Positions 36,423 to 49,800 of a stretch of 62,000 bases of DNA are shown here, in pieces. The position numbers and the translations under genes are program-made. Numbering within the stretch: the first letter of the stretch is position 1; each line of letters begins with the position of its first letter. Under the pieces are notes generated by a model. That model did not search any database. It was not told where the DNA came from and was given only the letters and a program-made list of their open reading frames with translations. The DNA is from Zygnema cylindricum (lineage: Eukaryota > Streptophyta > Zygnematophyceae > Zygnematales > Zygnemataceae). Location of the stretch: positions 233,803 through 295,802 of the forward strand of contig JBBHKE010001776.1 in assembly GCA_037447655.1 (NCBI GenBank). The letters run 5' to 3'.

Positions 36423-37201
36423 GGGTATGTCCCCATGTGCATAAGTAAGGGTTTTTTTCTATCGTTTTCCTGTAAAACCTAGAGCCGTACTGCCTAAGTT
36501 GCAACCGTACGAAGGAATCGCAAATTTGTAGAGTACAATTTGCGTCATCCTCAAATTTAGGATGTTTGAAAATTTGTCATCTTGTGTTTTTCGACCCACT
36601 TCAACTACAAAAAACGTCATCTTCAACCTTACGTTTAAAACACATGCGCGATGTGTTTTAAAACTAGTTATTTTTTATAAACAAATAGTAACAAAAATTC
36701 ACACGTGCCGTAATTTTCGAAAATTTTCATACGATTTCCAAGGACAAAAAAAAGTACAAAATTTGCTTTGTTTTGTCCGTTTGTCTTCTAATAAGACAAA
36801 TAAAGGTACACGATTTGTTTGGTTTTGTCCGTTTTCGTCCTGTATGGATTTCTATTTTGCAGGGGTCTTCAAATCCCGATGCCATTTCACTTCGACCCGA
36901 TAGGAGACTTGAAGGCAAAGCGCATCTTTTTTAACGGTGAAACTACACAGGCTGTAAGGCGGTACGTCTACAATGTCGCGCTACGACATACGACGTCACA
37001 AGCAACTCAAAAAAATAATGTGCAACCACAAATTGTATAAGCTTACAACCGTCACATGTATTGTCAACATATACAATCGTCACAAACGTAAGTTATAATT
37101 TCGTCTTTACAGACATAGGGACACTTGAAAACCGGGTCCGACGGATCCGCACTAAAATACAAAGTAAGTTCGCTAAGTTAAAAGCACATGGGAACATACC
37201 C
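36423..37201. mobile_element. PIF/Harbinger-like element, 779 bp
   Basis: Ends GGGTATGTCCCCATGTGC and GCACATGGGAACATACCC; TAA on both sides (36420-36422, 37202-37204). Confidence 0.8.
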
Positions 37202-37429
37202 TAACTTAAGTTTAATAGCGGTCGAAGGTTAATTTAGAGCTGAATTGGGGACAGATGAAGATTTGTGTTGACATAGGGTTGACTTATAGGTGATTTTTTA
37301 TTGCATTAGAGGGGATAACTATTCAGGGCTAATGTAAATGACTAAATTAATCGTTTCATACTTCTCATTCTCCAATTCGGCAATTCCAAATCCAATTTAA
37401 ACTCCTGTTTATTAATTATTTAATGACTC

Positions 37430-37645
37430 ACATACCTTCATGTCGATAATTTATCGGTTCAAGATTGTGATTTCGGTTCAAAATTATAAATCCTGATTCC
37501 AGTTAAGAATTCCGATTACGGTTTAAAAATTTGCTTCCAATTCAAAATTATGTTACGAGTTCAGTATAAACTTCTCATTGCAATTCAAAATCGTGATTCC
37601 AATTCATAATTATAGATTCAGTTCACAATTATGTTTCATAACGCG
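37430..37645. repeat. Degenerate minisatellite ('gattccaattcaaaattat')
   Basis: About nine loose copies of a unit of roughly 20-25 bases. Confidence 0.55.
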
Positions 37646-37688
37646 TAAAACGTATCGCATTGTTTTCATGCTACAATACAGTACAGTA

Positions 37689-38745
37689 CACTGCGAATCG
37701 TAATTAGAGTAAATTACTCTAATTCGGTCGCTCGAAATTTCGACCCTATCACGTGAAATAGAGTAAATGATTATAATTTTTTCATTATTCTATTTTAGGT
37801 AAAGTTTAATTAGCGTTTTTAATTACAATTTAGGTTCGTTTTAAATAGTGTGGAGTACGGACGACCTCCGACCGTGCAAAATTGTACTTTATTAAGTAGA
37901 AAAGTAAAAATAATGATTTAAGACAGGCTGTTATCATGTAATTGCGTTTTAACAAACCGTGTAGTGCAAACGTCACAGTGACGATAAACTGTACGTTTTG
38001 CCAGATTTTGTACGAATACCTTATTTGCAGTAAAGGATATTAGCGTGCCAAATTAGAGTACTTAAATAAATTAGAGTAAACTCCATAGTTGAAACCATAG
38101 TTCAAAAGTAGGTGAAAGTAGGCCCATACAATATGCCTATTGTATGCAAAACATACAATATGCCCTTAAGACCCATATTATATTGGTCGAAAAATGAAAA
38201 AAAATAGTTACAGGGTTGAGTTGAACATCGATCGATAGAGAATTAAACGTCATGTCTAAATTTTGAAAAAAAAATCGGACAAAAAAAATAATTTATGTGA
38301 TTTTTGAGGTAAAACTTTTTTAAACCGTCAGATTCAGACGATCGGACGATCGCTGATCAAAGTAGCGATCTAAGAAGATCACATGAAAAGCCCATAACAC
38401 AACTTACGAAAGGACTATCTGTCATATTAGCGTCTGCAAATTTGAACGTCCGCGTGTTTTAGTTCGCTAAAAAAATTCGTCCGTCGGCGTGCGCTGAACT
38501 ATGATCATACGTCAGATTCGTACGCTCGTACAAGAGTGTCCACAGCACACACCCATACAGTATGCCTACTCTACGCGAGTTTAGTGCCAAGTTTTGTGCG
38601 CCTACCAAAGGCCTACCATAAAAACGCCTACTTTTGAACTATGGTTGAAACAGCTCTATCACATAAATTAGCGTTCATTACTCTAATTTCTTTTTTTAGT
38701 TTTTGTACTCTAATTTTTTCATTACTCTAATTACGATTCGCGGTG
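37689..38745. mobile_element. MITE (CAC[T/C]GCGAATCG ends) with nested hAT element
   Basis: Ends CACTGCGAATCGTAATTAGA and TCTAATTACGATTCGCGGTG, TA flanked. Taking out the hAT insertion and one duplication (556 bases) leaves 501, exactly the length of the sister copy 39207-39707. Confidence 0.85.
38096..38643. mobile_element. hAT-like element (CATAGTTCAAAAGTAGG family), 548 bp
   Basis: Identical 8-base duplications GTTGAAAC at 38088-38095 and 38644-38651. Reverse orientation relative to 28530-28825. Confidence 0.9.
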
Positions 38746-39206
38746 TACTTACCGTCGCGTTATTTACGTTAACATTATTTAGTACATTATGTCATTTTAT
38801 GCCACGTCAGCGCTTTGGAACCGTGTAACCGTATAAAAAAACGTTTTGTTGTTGGGATGCTGATCTGCGGCAGATTTTTTTTTAAATTCACCGTACCCTG
38901 ACTCCTGACAAACCGCCAACAGAAAATTTATGGTATTTTTCCGTACTATCGTTCAGTACATACAGAATATGATATCAGCGCTAAGTGACGTGTACCGTAC
39001 TGTCCATTTCACCAAAATTGTACTTTTGTGTCGCATGAATATCGTGTCACGATGTGCTTCGATACACGATACCTCGCATGAAAATGGGAAAATAAATTTT
39101 ACGAATATCGTATGTGATATCTTGTGCCTTGTGGCTTGGACACTACGATATGCAAAACTGCTTATAGGAAGAGCTCATGGCCTCATGCAACCAAAACAGT
39201 ACAGTA
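38746..39206. other. Intergenic DNA, no gene seen
   Basis: A plus-strand frame at 38930-39331 runs on into the neighbouring MITE and resembles nothing known. Confidence 0.35.
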
Positions 39207-39707
39207 CACCGCGCATCGTAATTAGAGTAAATTACTCTAATTCGGTCGCTCGAAATTTCGACTCTATCACATCAAATAGAGTAAATGATTCTAATTTTTT
39301 CATTATGCTATTTAAGGTAAGGTTTAATTAACGTTTTTAATTCTAATATATGTTCGTTTTAAATAGTATGGAGTACGGACGACATCCGACCGTGCAAAAT
39401 TGTACTTTTATAAGTAAAAAAGTACAAATAATGATTTAATACAGGCCATTATCATGTAACTGCGTTTTAACAAACCGCGTAGTGCAAACGTCATAGTGAC
39501 GATAAACTGTACGTTTTGTCAGATTCTGTACAAATACCCTATTTACAGTAGAGGATATTAGCTTGCCAAATTAGAGTACACCGCATAAATTAGAGTAAAT
39601 TCCTTTTTGAAACAGTTCTATCACATAAATTAGAGTAAATTACTCTAATTATTTTTTTCTCTTTTTTTACTCTAATTTTTTCATTACTCTAATTACGATG
39701 CGCGGTG
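39207..39707. mobile_element. MITE, CACCGCGCATCG ends, 501 bp
   Basis: Ends CACCGCGCATCGTAATTAGA and TCTAATTACGATGCGCGGTG. Sister of 37689-38745 in the same orientation. Confidence 0.85.
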
Positions 39708-39715
39708 GTACAGTA

Positions 39716-39932
39716 CACCGTGTATCGCTATTAGCGTAATTTTTTTTTTCGCCACTTAAAACATCTTTTCTCCGTACATACTTGTCGGATTTTCAATCTT
39801 AGACCGCCAATCGGAAGCTGAGAACCTTACCTTTCAATCGCGACCGTCAGATCAATAATCCAACAAGTGTGTACGGAGAAAATATGTTTCAAGTGGCGGA
39901 AAAAACGCTAACACTCATAGCGATTCACGGTG
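39716..39932. mobile_element. Foldback MITE, 217 bp
   Basis: Ends CACCGTGTATCGCTATTAGC and CATAGCGATTCACGGTG, TA flanked. It lies 8 bases from the preceding MITE. Confidence 0.85.
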
Positions 39933-39939
39933 TACTGTA

Positions 39940-41002
39940 CACCGCCAATCGTTATTAGTTATGTTGTGTATCGGTAAGGATTTGCCGATAACCGATATGG
40001 GCCTTTTTTCGGGGACCCGATAATCCATATATTGGTACGATATATCGCTATCGGTCTTATCGCCGATAAGTAGCCGATAATATCGGCTAGTTATCGGCGA
40101 TAATGTCGATAACGATAACTATCGGCGATAACTGTACGAGCCGTACAGATAAATGTACGGCATGTACACTCAACTGTACGTCTTATTCCCCCGACGCGCC
40201 CTACTCACAACCCCTGAGGTACCTACCAATCAGATCATTTGTTTTAGCCGAAAGTACAGTAGCCGGCATAAGATGTGTACGTCTTTAGTACAGCTCCACT
40301 TAAAACGATGTACCTTTCACATCCGACGCCGTGGCGTTGTCCCTTTATTTTCTGGGATCCACTGGAAACCTGCCACGTGTCAATCCGTCGGCTTTTTTGG
40401 CAAAAGCCGCCAAAAAGCCATTCCGAGATGCCGGCGCTCACGCTGACCGTCCGCTCGTATTTTCTCATTGAATGTCGTCCGTTCGATTCCGGCGGCGCGC
40501 ATAATGTTATTTTGCATCCGTTGTACTTTGTGTCCGCCATCTTTTTACCGTTCCATGATAATCAGTTTATTCGTACAATTTCGTACGTTCCCGTAGAATT
40601 TATGTTCAGTTAACCGCCCAAAAAGTACTACAAAGTGCAACGTATTTTTTCGTCAAATTTCATACATTTCCCGTAAAAAACCGTACATTTCTAGTAAATT
40701 TACCGTTCAGTTTACCGGACAGAAAGCACTCCGGACAGAAAGTACAGAAAGTACAAATATATCGGGACCGCTGACCGTTCGATAACCGATAACTATCAGT
40801 ATCGGTGTTATCGCGATAAGTTTGTTACCGATACACAACACTAGTTATTAGCGTGTAAGTTTTTTTAGCGTATACGAATAATTAGCGTGGTTTACGCTAA
40901 TTGGGAATTTGAAAAATTTCGAAGAAATCGTCTATTCTATTTAGTAATAAAAAAAAAAGCGGGACGGAATTAGCGTACACAACGCTAATAACGATTGGCG
41001 GT
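39940..41002. mobile_element. MITE (CACCGCCAATCG ends) split by a hAT element
   Basis: Left TA-CACCGCCAATCGTTATTAG and right CTAATAACGATTGGCGGTG-TA. The insertion at 39959 divides the left TIR itself, leaving about 170 bases of original MITE. Confidence 0.8.
39959..40843. mobile_element. hAT-like element, TGTTGTGTATCGGTAA ends, 885 bp
   Basis: Duplications GTTATTAG at 39951-39958 and 40844-40851 are identical. The ends TGTTGTGTATCGGTAA and TTACCGATACACAACACTA are inverted; the left terminal bases are TTA instead of TAG. The interior is more GC-rich. A frame at 40275-40613 (112 residues) has no recognisable domain. Confidence 0.85.
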
Positions 41003-41418
41003 GTAGTGTTATGAATCGAGAACCTCTTGCCGATATTTGATTTGTATAATTTTTTACCTACCGATAATCGATAAATCTCTTTAGTATATCATGAAGGCTA
41101 ACATTGCGATGGAGGTACGATACATTGCGATGAGTCGTCGGGTTGATAACTATCGCAATACCGCCATACGTTGATTTGCCAAAAAAAAACTCAAAAGCCT
41201 TCACACCCCCACCAGCGGGGGGGAGAGTGGGGATCCTCCGTACTATTTTTCATACATTATTTCCGTACTGCGGTTGTACGGACCCACCCTCCCACCAAAT
41301 ATATTGCGATATCTTTTGCTGGTTTCGGAGAGATACATGGGGCCCTCTGACCATTCGATATTCAATATATTGAATTTTTAACTTATCGCGATGAGAAATA
41401 TCTCAATAAACAACACTA
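41003..41418. mobile_element. Possible small hAT relic
   Basis: Begins TAGTGTTATGAATCGAG and ends AAACAACACTA with 'atattgcgat' words inside. No target-site duplication found. Confidence 0.4.
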
Positions 41419-42954
41419 CAAAATAGTATTAACCCAAGTCGTATTAATCGAAATTGTTTTTACGAACTGAAGAGAATCTCAACGTCCTCTACAAATCTAG
41501 CGGAGCCTTTGTTGTTCATGAAATTGACGAAGCCATCGTCGTTAATGAAATCGAACTAACAAATCCACTAACTACATTACACGTAATAGATTTTGTTGTC
41601 GATGTGCCATGCAATTATTCATACAAACACACATGCACGTAAAATCATATAATAAATCACTTTAATGCCGTTGATTTCGCTCGCCATACTTTTCCTAGCG
41701 TTTTTTAAATTTTTAGCAGCATGAAACATAAAAACTTGTGTTTTTCTCAGGAACGTCAAATGTGACAATATGAAACGAAGGTTTCACGATATGATGACCC
41801 AACCACCACTGTTATTACTTTCATGCATCATCCTAGCCATTTTGACAACGAGGGTCGTTTGTCCCCATGTGCCCTTAAGAGCGTGATTTTGGCATTTTGT
41901 GATTCCTCATCTCCGGGTTTGATTTCCCCAACCCCTCTCAAAGGCCTTTTTTTATCCTATTCCGTTGTCGTATCTTGTTCTTTCCCAGGTTGCTTGTGTC
42001 CTACTTCCATCATTTCCAAGGCCTGAGGCGTGCTCCCCAAGCCACCATCCCTCTTGTCTCCCAATTTTTTTACAACCATATTTTCAATGTGCGTCAATCT
42101 TATCCTCGGTCTTCCCCCCCCATTGTTGTCTACTGTCCTTCGATCCTGCTAAGTGTTTTCCTCTTTCTCTCCTGCGCTCGTATGGTCAATCCGCATCCCA
42201 TCTCCCGCATTCACTGCTTGCCCCCCATTTCCCCCCAAGCTCCCATGTCCATTGGTACCATATCCATGTTTGAGGGAGTGACTTGCTCCACAAGTCCACC
42301 TATGCACGCCCTTGGAGGGGCACACTCTCCTCTTAGGAAAGAAAAATCGTGGTTCCCCAAGTATGTGTCAGGCCGCAAGGGGCTCACGACACGAATTACT
42401 ATAAACTTTACCTCCATAAGCAAAGATCTTTATGATTTATGGCTCCAAGTCAAAGTCCTCTTACTTCGAGATTCAAAATACCCTTTATAACTTGTGTGTT
42501 TATTGATCAGGAACACTTTCCATCATTAGTCGTAGGGCGTCTCTCGAAGCGAAGGTAAAAAGCAAGGTTGTCGGCCAATGTTCCCTTTTTCCCTTTTGTT
42601 TTAGAAATCCGCTAACCAATGTGAGATCTACTCTTGACATATACTCCTCATATGTACCAACAACACATTACCAAAGCATGCCTATCGGTAATCACCAAGT
42701 CATAGATGAAAGAAGTCAATAAAGAGAAAGACGTAGAATTTAAGGCTCTTTCATTGGAAACATAAAGACAAGTTTTCTAACTCTTCGTTCGAAATGATCC
42801 TATCCCCTTGTGTGTTTCAGACGTTCTATATATGAACGTGGTCCACACCAATTCGACCTCAATCCCCTTTACTGATTTGTCCCTCTTGTTGTCCCTATGA
42901 GCGATCCATGGAAGTTCCCCTCTTCCTAACCATCATCGCAAACGGGCGTGACAA
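41419..42954. other. Unassigned region with a compositionally distinct patch
   Basis: At about 41860-42480 the base composition is richer in C and a plus-strand frame of 171 codons (41975-42490) is open. I recognise no domain. It might be a decayed gene or element fragment. Confidence 0.35.
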
Positions 42955-43248
42955 GGATGTGCTTGATGTGCCAAGGAGATGTACTTAAAATGCTAATAGA
43001 ACACGAGGAGATGTAACTATGTGCTAATAGACATGAGGGGATGTACTTAGTTTGCTAATAAAACATGAGGAGATATACTTCATGTGCTAATGAAACGTGA
43101 AGAAAAGTACTTAATACGCTAATTAGGAGATGAACTTGATGCGCAAAAAAACGTAAGCAGATGTACTTAAATGTGTTAACAAAACACGAGGAGCTGGACT
43201 TAATTTGCTAATAAAACACGAGGAGATGTACTTCATGTGCTAATAATT
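42955..43248. repeat. Minisatellite, about 35-bp unit, 7-8 copies
   Basis: Units contain 'acacgaggagatgtactt' then 'tgctaataa'. It lies about 620 bases past the PMK stop codon on the PMK sense strand. Confidence 0.8.
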
Positions 43249-43866
43249 GCTCAATTTATGTTAAACCGTCCAAATTCATCCAAATTCCATACCGAATTAG
43301 TGCGTGGAAACCTTTTTTTTTAATTAGCAAATACGACAACCATTATTTATAAAACAAAAGGGATTATAAAATGATGCGAAGGGAGATGACAGCGTTCATA
43401 AAAAGTTCACCTTCTGTATCTCAAAAACCACCACACCAAATCAAATAAACATGAACCATAAAATAAAAGTAGGTAAATTACCCAACCACCACTGCTCCCT
43501 CTTACCCCCCCTCCCTCCCATCAGAAGAAAGAAAAAAAGAAAAAATTATAAAACAAAATTTGAGATTTAAGTTTATACCAAACATAGCTTTTTTGTAAGA
43601 AGAAGACCAACAACGAATAATGATATTATTTGGTCAGAAGGAAGTGAAGAACAACTGACATTTAAAGTGCTAAAAATAATAAAGAAACCATTGGATATGA
43701 AAAAAAAAAAAAATGGAGTTTAAAACCAATGAATGGAAAATTACAACCTACATCGGTATGAATGTCCAAAACAATAAACTTCAAAACCGTCATTTCGACC
43801 TAAACGATCCATTGCGAAAAAACAATACTGAAAAAACAATAGCAAAAAACAGTACCACAACTTTTT
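43249..43866. other. 3' flank of PMK
   Basis: Expected to hold the PMK 3' untranslated region (minus strand). No polyadenylation signal can be chosen and no other gene is seen. Confidence 0.4.
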
Positions 43867-46800
43867 TCACGCCACTGAATTTAGTGTTGGGAAGCCTTCC
43901 TCGATACGAAGACCCTGAACCTCCTGCTGTACACCTAAAGAAAGTACTTTTCGGGCAGCCCAAAAACTTTCCACCCTCCTTTGTCCCTCTAAACCAATCA
44001 CAATGGCAAAAGACGCGTCAAATCCCCCAGCCCCCGGGATTCCCGAAAATAATACTCCCTCCAAATCCATAGTCAAATCCAGCAGTTCAGTTTGCTCCTG
44101 TGGCTCTATCTGCAGTATTAAAAAAAAAGTACAGAAAATTCCTAAGTCCAGATTTTTAAGTACAGTTGATTAAGTACAAACTGTTAAAGTGCAGATTTTC
44201 AAGTGCAGGTTCTTAAATGCGGATCCTCAAGTAGTGATTCTGAACTGCAGTTTCTTAAACGCATATTTTTTTGGTGCAGATTCTTGAATATAGATTCCTA
44301 AGTCCAGATTATTAACTGCAGATAATTAAGTACTAATTTTTAACTGCATTAAAAAGTACAGATTCTTGAAGTGCAGATCCTCAAGTATGGATTCTCAAGT
44401 GCATATTCTTAAATGCAGCTTCTTAAGCACGAATTTTGAAGTAGGGATCCTAGTACAGATTCTTAACTGTGGCTTTGTAAGTACCGATTCTTAAGTAGAG
44501 ATTCTCAAATACAGATTCTTAAGTGCAGTTTGTTTTCTTAATTACAGGTTATTGAACACAGATCTCTCAGTACAGATTATTCATTAAAAGTACGGATTAT
44601 TAAATACAAATATTTAAGTAGAATTATTAAATGCAGATTCTTACGTACACACTCAAGCTGCGGCTGTCCCTTACGTTTTCTTTGCCTACCGATGGACAAA
44701 GTAAAACCATGAAGATGATCAAGTATACACAAACAATTTTCTGTTAACTAAAAGCCTCTGACAAAAATTTTCAGGTGGAAAAATTCTTCAGTTTAAGATA
44801 ACCAGAGGCATAACTCGCCTCAATAACTTCACAACCGAATTCATTCACCTCCTTATTTTGTGGATGCGATCCTGTCAGTCTGATCGTGTTGTTTGGTGTG
44901 TGGATAATATCCGCAGTCTCAGTACAGTGGAGGACATTTGTGGGGCTAGTGCAATATTGCACTCCTACGCAGAATTAGCAGCAATCATGATTTCCTGTTT
45001 TTCTTAAAATGAATGTTCTGAACATACGTGTCGATTCTAAATGAACCAAATATCTCAATAATGTAGAATAAGTGATTTGCGACATAAGTCTGTAAATAAC
45101 CCCGGGTTTCGCATAGGTGGGGGAAATACTCAATTTACTACCGTAAGTGTGCATGAACTGAGAATGGTAGGTATGAAGGTAAAGCGAGTATTTTCTCTAC
45201 CTATGCTAACCTGCACTTATCAGATGTTAACATTTTCCAATATGACGCTCATCCCATGTTCAGTTTACTCATATAACTTGCCTCGTTAAATCTCAACAGA
45301 AAGATTCTCCCATGTTCCGTTTACTCACATAAATTGCCTCGTTAAATTCCCAACAGAGCTTATGAGATGTTAATATTATCCAAAATGAAGATCATCTCAT
45401 GTTCAGTTTACTCACAGGTACATTTGCGTTTATTCCAATCTCACGTAACAAAACTCTCGCACAAACAAGAGATTTCTGCAACGCCATTAAAGCATCGACT
45501 ACCTCTATCCCCTCTGGGACTTCAGCTCCAACTCTCGGCCACTGTCCAAAACCCATAAAATACATAATTTTATTATACAATTCACCTCAGTTTTATGAAA
45601 TTCATCTCAACAGGTACACTGTGAATTGGTATTAGTACTAAGAAACCAGTTCAATGTTAATAATCCTATTTTCGGTCCAAATGATGTGAACGACAAAAAA
45701 GGAATAGCGTTAACAAAAAGTCTATTAGTATTAATAGCGCGATTTTGTGGTCAGAGGGCAAGAAAACTCGGGACAGAATCAGTGTTATTAACTCTAATTG
45801 CAATTCACGATGTATCTTTCCCCCTTTAAACCCGTCCACTCCTACCCGTTTCACATTTCTCTGGAAATTCTCCCTGCACACTCCCTCTCTTCACATATAG
45901 AAAGGACAGTATACCTTACCTCTCTAGAAGAGAGAGAGGTACAAGAGTCTAAAACAGTTTTGTAAGTAGAGGCCTGCTCCACAGCCAGAGTGTTCAGTCT
46001 CTTAAAAGCTTCTTCCGCACTCTGATTGGCTGCCGCGAGGTTTGCCCATACTCTCTCTCCCTCCACCCCCTCCTCTTTTCGCCATTTGAGAACAGCCCCA
46101 ACCATAGATGGAGTGGATGAACCCCCCCTTCCTGGTTCGCCAACCATCTGTCCACAATACCCCCATAAACAAGAAAACATGAGAGAGAATGAAATACCAA
46201 CCATAGGTTCCCAATACCCCATTTTTCCAAAGAACATGACAATAAAAACCAATCATCTGTCCCCAATATCCCATTTTTAAAGAGAACACGGGAAAGCCTA
46301 CAAAACCATGCCGAAAGACAAATACTAAAACAACTTTCTGGAAAGAAAGTGAAGTAAAGACTCTATAGGGAACTCAGACAACGACTACGTCAACCATAGC
46401 TTAAGACTACATATATCTTTATTGCAAAAGGAGAAGAGAAGGAGAAGAGAGTTACCATTGCAGTCAAGTAGAGGATTCATTTCTTGAGCAAAGGTAATTG
46501 TAATCATTGCAGAAAAAAAAAATGCATTTCTGGGAAGTTTTTTTTGAGCAAAAGCAATACGTACCAAAATGAGACCTTGTGGAAGCGTCCACGAGGTGTG
46601 TTCCTCATCCCAGTTGCCATAAATAGTGGATGTAGAGGTTTCCACGAAATTGCTCACTTCCCTGTCTTCCTGCCTCACTCAGCCCTCTCCGTCTTCTGTT
46701 ATGACCTGCAATTGGCCTGCCAGACCTCAATTGTAAACTTCGAGCTCAATTTCTAATTTTTTCAAGAATAAATTTGGTAGGTTTTGTTTTTCTTTTTTTG

Positions 46801-49800
46801 TTTCATATTTGGTGGGTTTTGAACCAAGAGTGGCTCAGGTGAATTTTGAGCTAAAGAATAATCCTTGATTTTAAGCCAAGTGTGATTGAAGGGTTCCACC
46901 CATTGCAAACTTGCGGCTCAATCTCTAATTGTCTTAACAGTAATTAGAGTGGGTTTTAAGCTAAGCTCGACGTTGGTGATTTTTGAGCCGAGGCATGGTT
47001 TTAGTAATTTTACATGTCATTTCTTAAAGGGTTTCATGGGAAGGATACGTTTAACTTTGCATCGCTGCCAGGTTTTAAATGGATCTTTAAACTTTCAGCC
47101 TTTCAGGATAATTTTAGGACTTTTAGGTCTTTAGATCGGTTCACCTTAAAACTAACAATTTGTAAGTTTTCAAAGTGATTCTAAACTTTTGATACAAAGT
47201 TTAAAGTTAAGATTCTGAACACATTCTGTAGGAAGAAAGCTGAAAAGGGCCCTCAAAATCGTTTTGCAGAGAACTACATCGTAATTCGCTATTAGCGTTA
47301 AAAAATGATTAGTGAGGACTTCTATAGGATTCAAAATTTTATTGATAACATGGACGATTGTGAACCGCGAAATGAAGTAGCCGTAAAAAACACTACAACA
47401 TTGCCTAGGTTCCAACCGTCGGAAATGAGTAGTATTAACATTAATAGCGAACATTACAAGGGGAGGGGAGGGAGGGGGGAGGGGAGGGGGGAGGGAGGGA
47501 GGGAAGGGGAGGAGGGAGGTGGAGGGGGAGGGGAGGGGGAGGGGAGGGAGGAGGGAGGAGGGAGGGAGGATCAGAGACGGATATGGATTGGAGGGGCCAA
47601 TGAAGAATAAAGAAAAGAATGGAAGAGAAAGAAAGGTGAAACATCAACATTCAGGAAGGAATGAGACAAATGAATGAAGGAGAGAGAGAGAGAGAGTAAA
47701 GAGAGAGAGAGAGAGCAGAGGGGCTCACCAAAGCTGGTTGAAGGACAGAGGGAGAGAATCGCACGTAGCGTTGACTTCCAAAAGTTGCTGAACAGATGTC
47801 AAAACCACTCCCAACTTTTCCCTGTGCTGCACAATGAGCTGCTTGTGATATACGGTGAACTATCTCCAAATCCACAGGAGTATCCATTTCGCTGTTGGAG
47901 ACCACATCTACTGGTTCACTACTACATTCTCTAAGATCAATTGCTTGTAAAAAGTGAAGCAATGCTCCAACTGTAGCTGTAGTCATGGCTGCCGAAGAAC
48001 CCAAACCGGTTTTAGGAACTTCAGGAACCGCATGTCCATTGGTTACAGAAGTGGTCTGGTTTGTCAAAGAACCAAACTGGGGAAGTAAAGCAAGAGAGGA
48101 GGCTGAGAGAGGCAATCCATTGTCGAGCAGCTGTCGCCATACCCCTACTGCCCTAGTTAGAAAATACTGCACTAGTTAGAAAATACTGCACTTGTTAGAA
48201 ATAACTGCACTAGTTCGAAAATACTGCACTAGTTAGAAAATACTGCACTAGTTAGAAAATACTGCACTGATTAGAAAATGAGAAACATTTCTGAATCCAG
48301 ATACTAATAAAGTCATCCTCAAATTCATAATAGACAAACCCAGAAACATTATGCATTCAGGTCGCGGTTTTGCAAATAGGTAGGCTTATACCAATTCATA
48401 TCACAAATTTTATTGATACTCAAATAGGTAGGTCCACATTAACTGATGCTGGATATCACTTAACAGGACGGTATCCAACAGCCGACCACTTACATTCAAA
48501 GATTAAATACAACGAATGAAAAGACCATGCCAAACCCATGGTAAATATCATCATTTGATAAATATGTACAACAAGGATCAAGAACCAAGAAACATCACCA
48601 AAAACTGGTTGTACTAAGTTTGTGGCGTCATGCAAAGGTAATTAGGTGTCAAACTAAAATTAAAAAACATATCGTTAATATGGGCATGTTCAGCCATTCT
48701 ACATTCACAGAGAACAACCAGTAACATCATTTCTCAATCGTTTTGCTGTTTTTCTGGTATTATATCTTGTCTCTCAATGGAATATCATACGATAAAAGTA
48801 TGCATCAAAACATCAAAAAGAAACAACTCCAGAACTTCAGCATGTCTTTGTTGAAACCATTCCAAATAACAAAAAAAGGTTCTGAACTGTACCAAGAATG
48901 CCTCCAAAGTGTGACCACCTCACCTGTTGTCTTTGCGAATAAAAGGCATTGTCGCCAAGAAGAGTTATCTCCAAACCTTATAGACCCAAATGCCCCATAA
49001 CCAACTTGTTAACGAGAATAAAAAACTGGGAAAATACATATACTATGTCAGCATCACCATCAACTCCCATTGGATAGCAAAATTTCCTCACCTTCTGTTA
49101 CAAGACGCGAAAAAACTCCCTCGGGAGAGCCCTCTCTCTTTATGGCCAGAGCTGCAGCAGCTCCCACAGCAAACTGAAGGGCCTTCTCCACAAAGGGATT
49201 TCCAGTATCACTGCAAATCCATACTCCCAGATCAAAATATGACTCATAAAATCTATTAACCATAACACTTATATAGCAGAATCTTAATACACGTCTTTTA
49301 CAATTCACCCGATGCCTCACAGATCGCTTAAAGCCCAGTAGTCTGGTCTTGTTCAAAGGTGACAAAGGCATCTACAAGGAATTCACAAAAGTAAAGCTGA
49401 AAAGTAATGTATGGACTACCACAAAAATCACACCAAAACATATATTTTCATTATTTCAGTACACTTATCAATACCACAAAAATCACAACCCAAACATGTA
49501 GTTTCATCACATAAACAATTTCATTACATACATCTTTGAATAGATAAAAACAACATAAATACAACTCTTTCCCTGTTCGTAATTGACACCGTCACAAGTA
49601 CTGATGTGAAGATGTCATACTCGCCAGGTGTCGTACGCTCGAGGATGAGGCCTGGAATAGTGAGACGGTAGTGGCATTCTCTCTGAAGCTGTGGAGAGAG
49701 TATGCGGACGTGAGCAACTCCCTGGACACAAGTTCAAAAGAAAAGGTTGTGTATTTAGAAACATGGAAGCAGGAACAAGACTGAGAGGGGTATTCTTTCA

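Noticed and set aside
41003-41418. Full hAT element with target-site duplication
   Set aside because: TAGTGTT...AACACTA ends are present, but the flanking 8-mers differ; kept only as a low-confidence relic.
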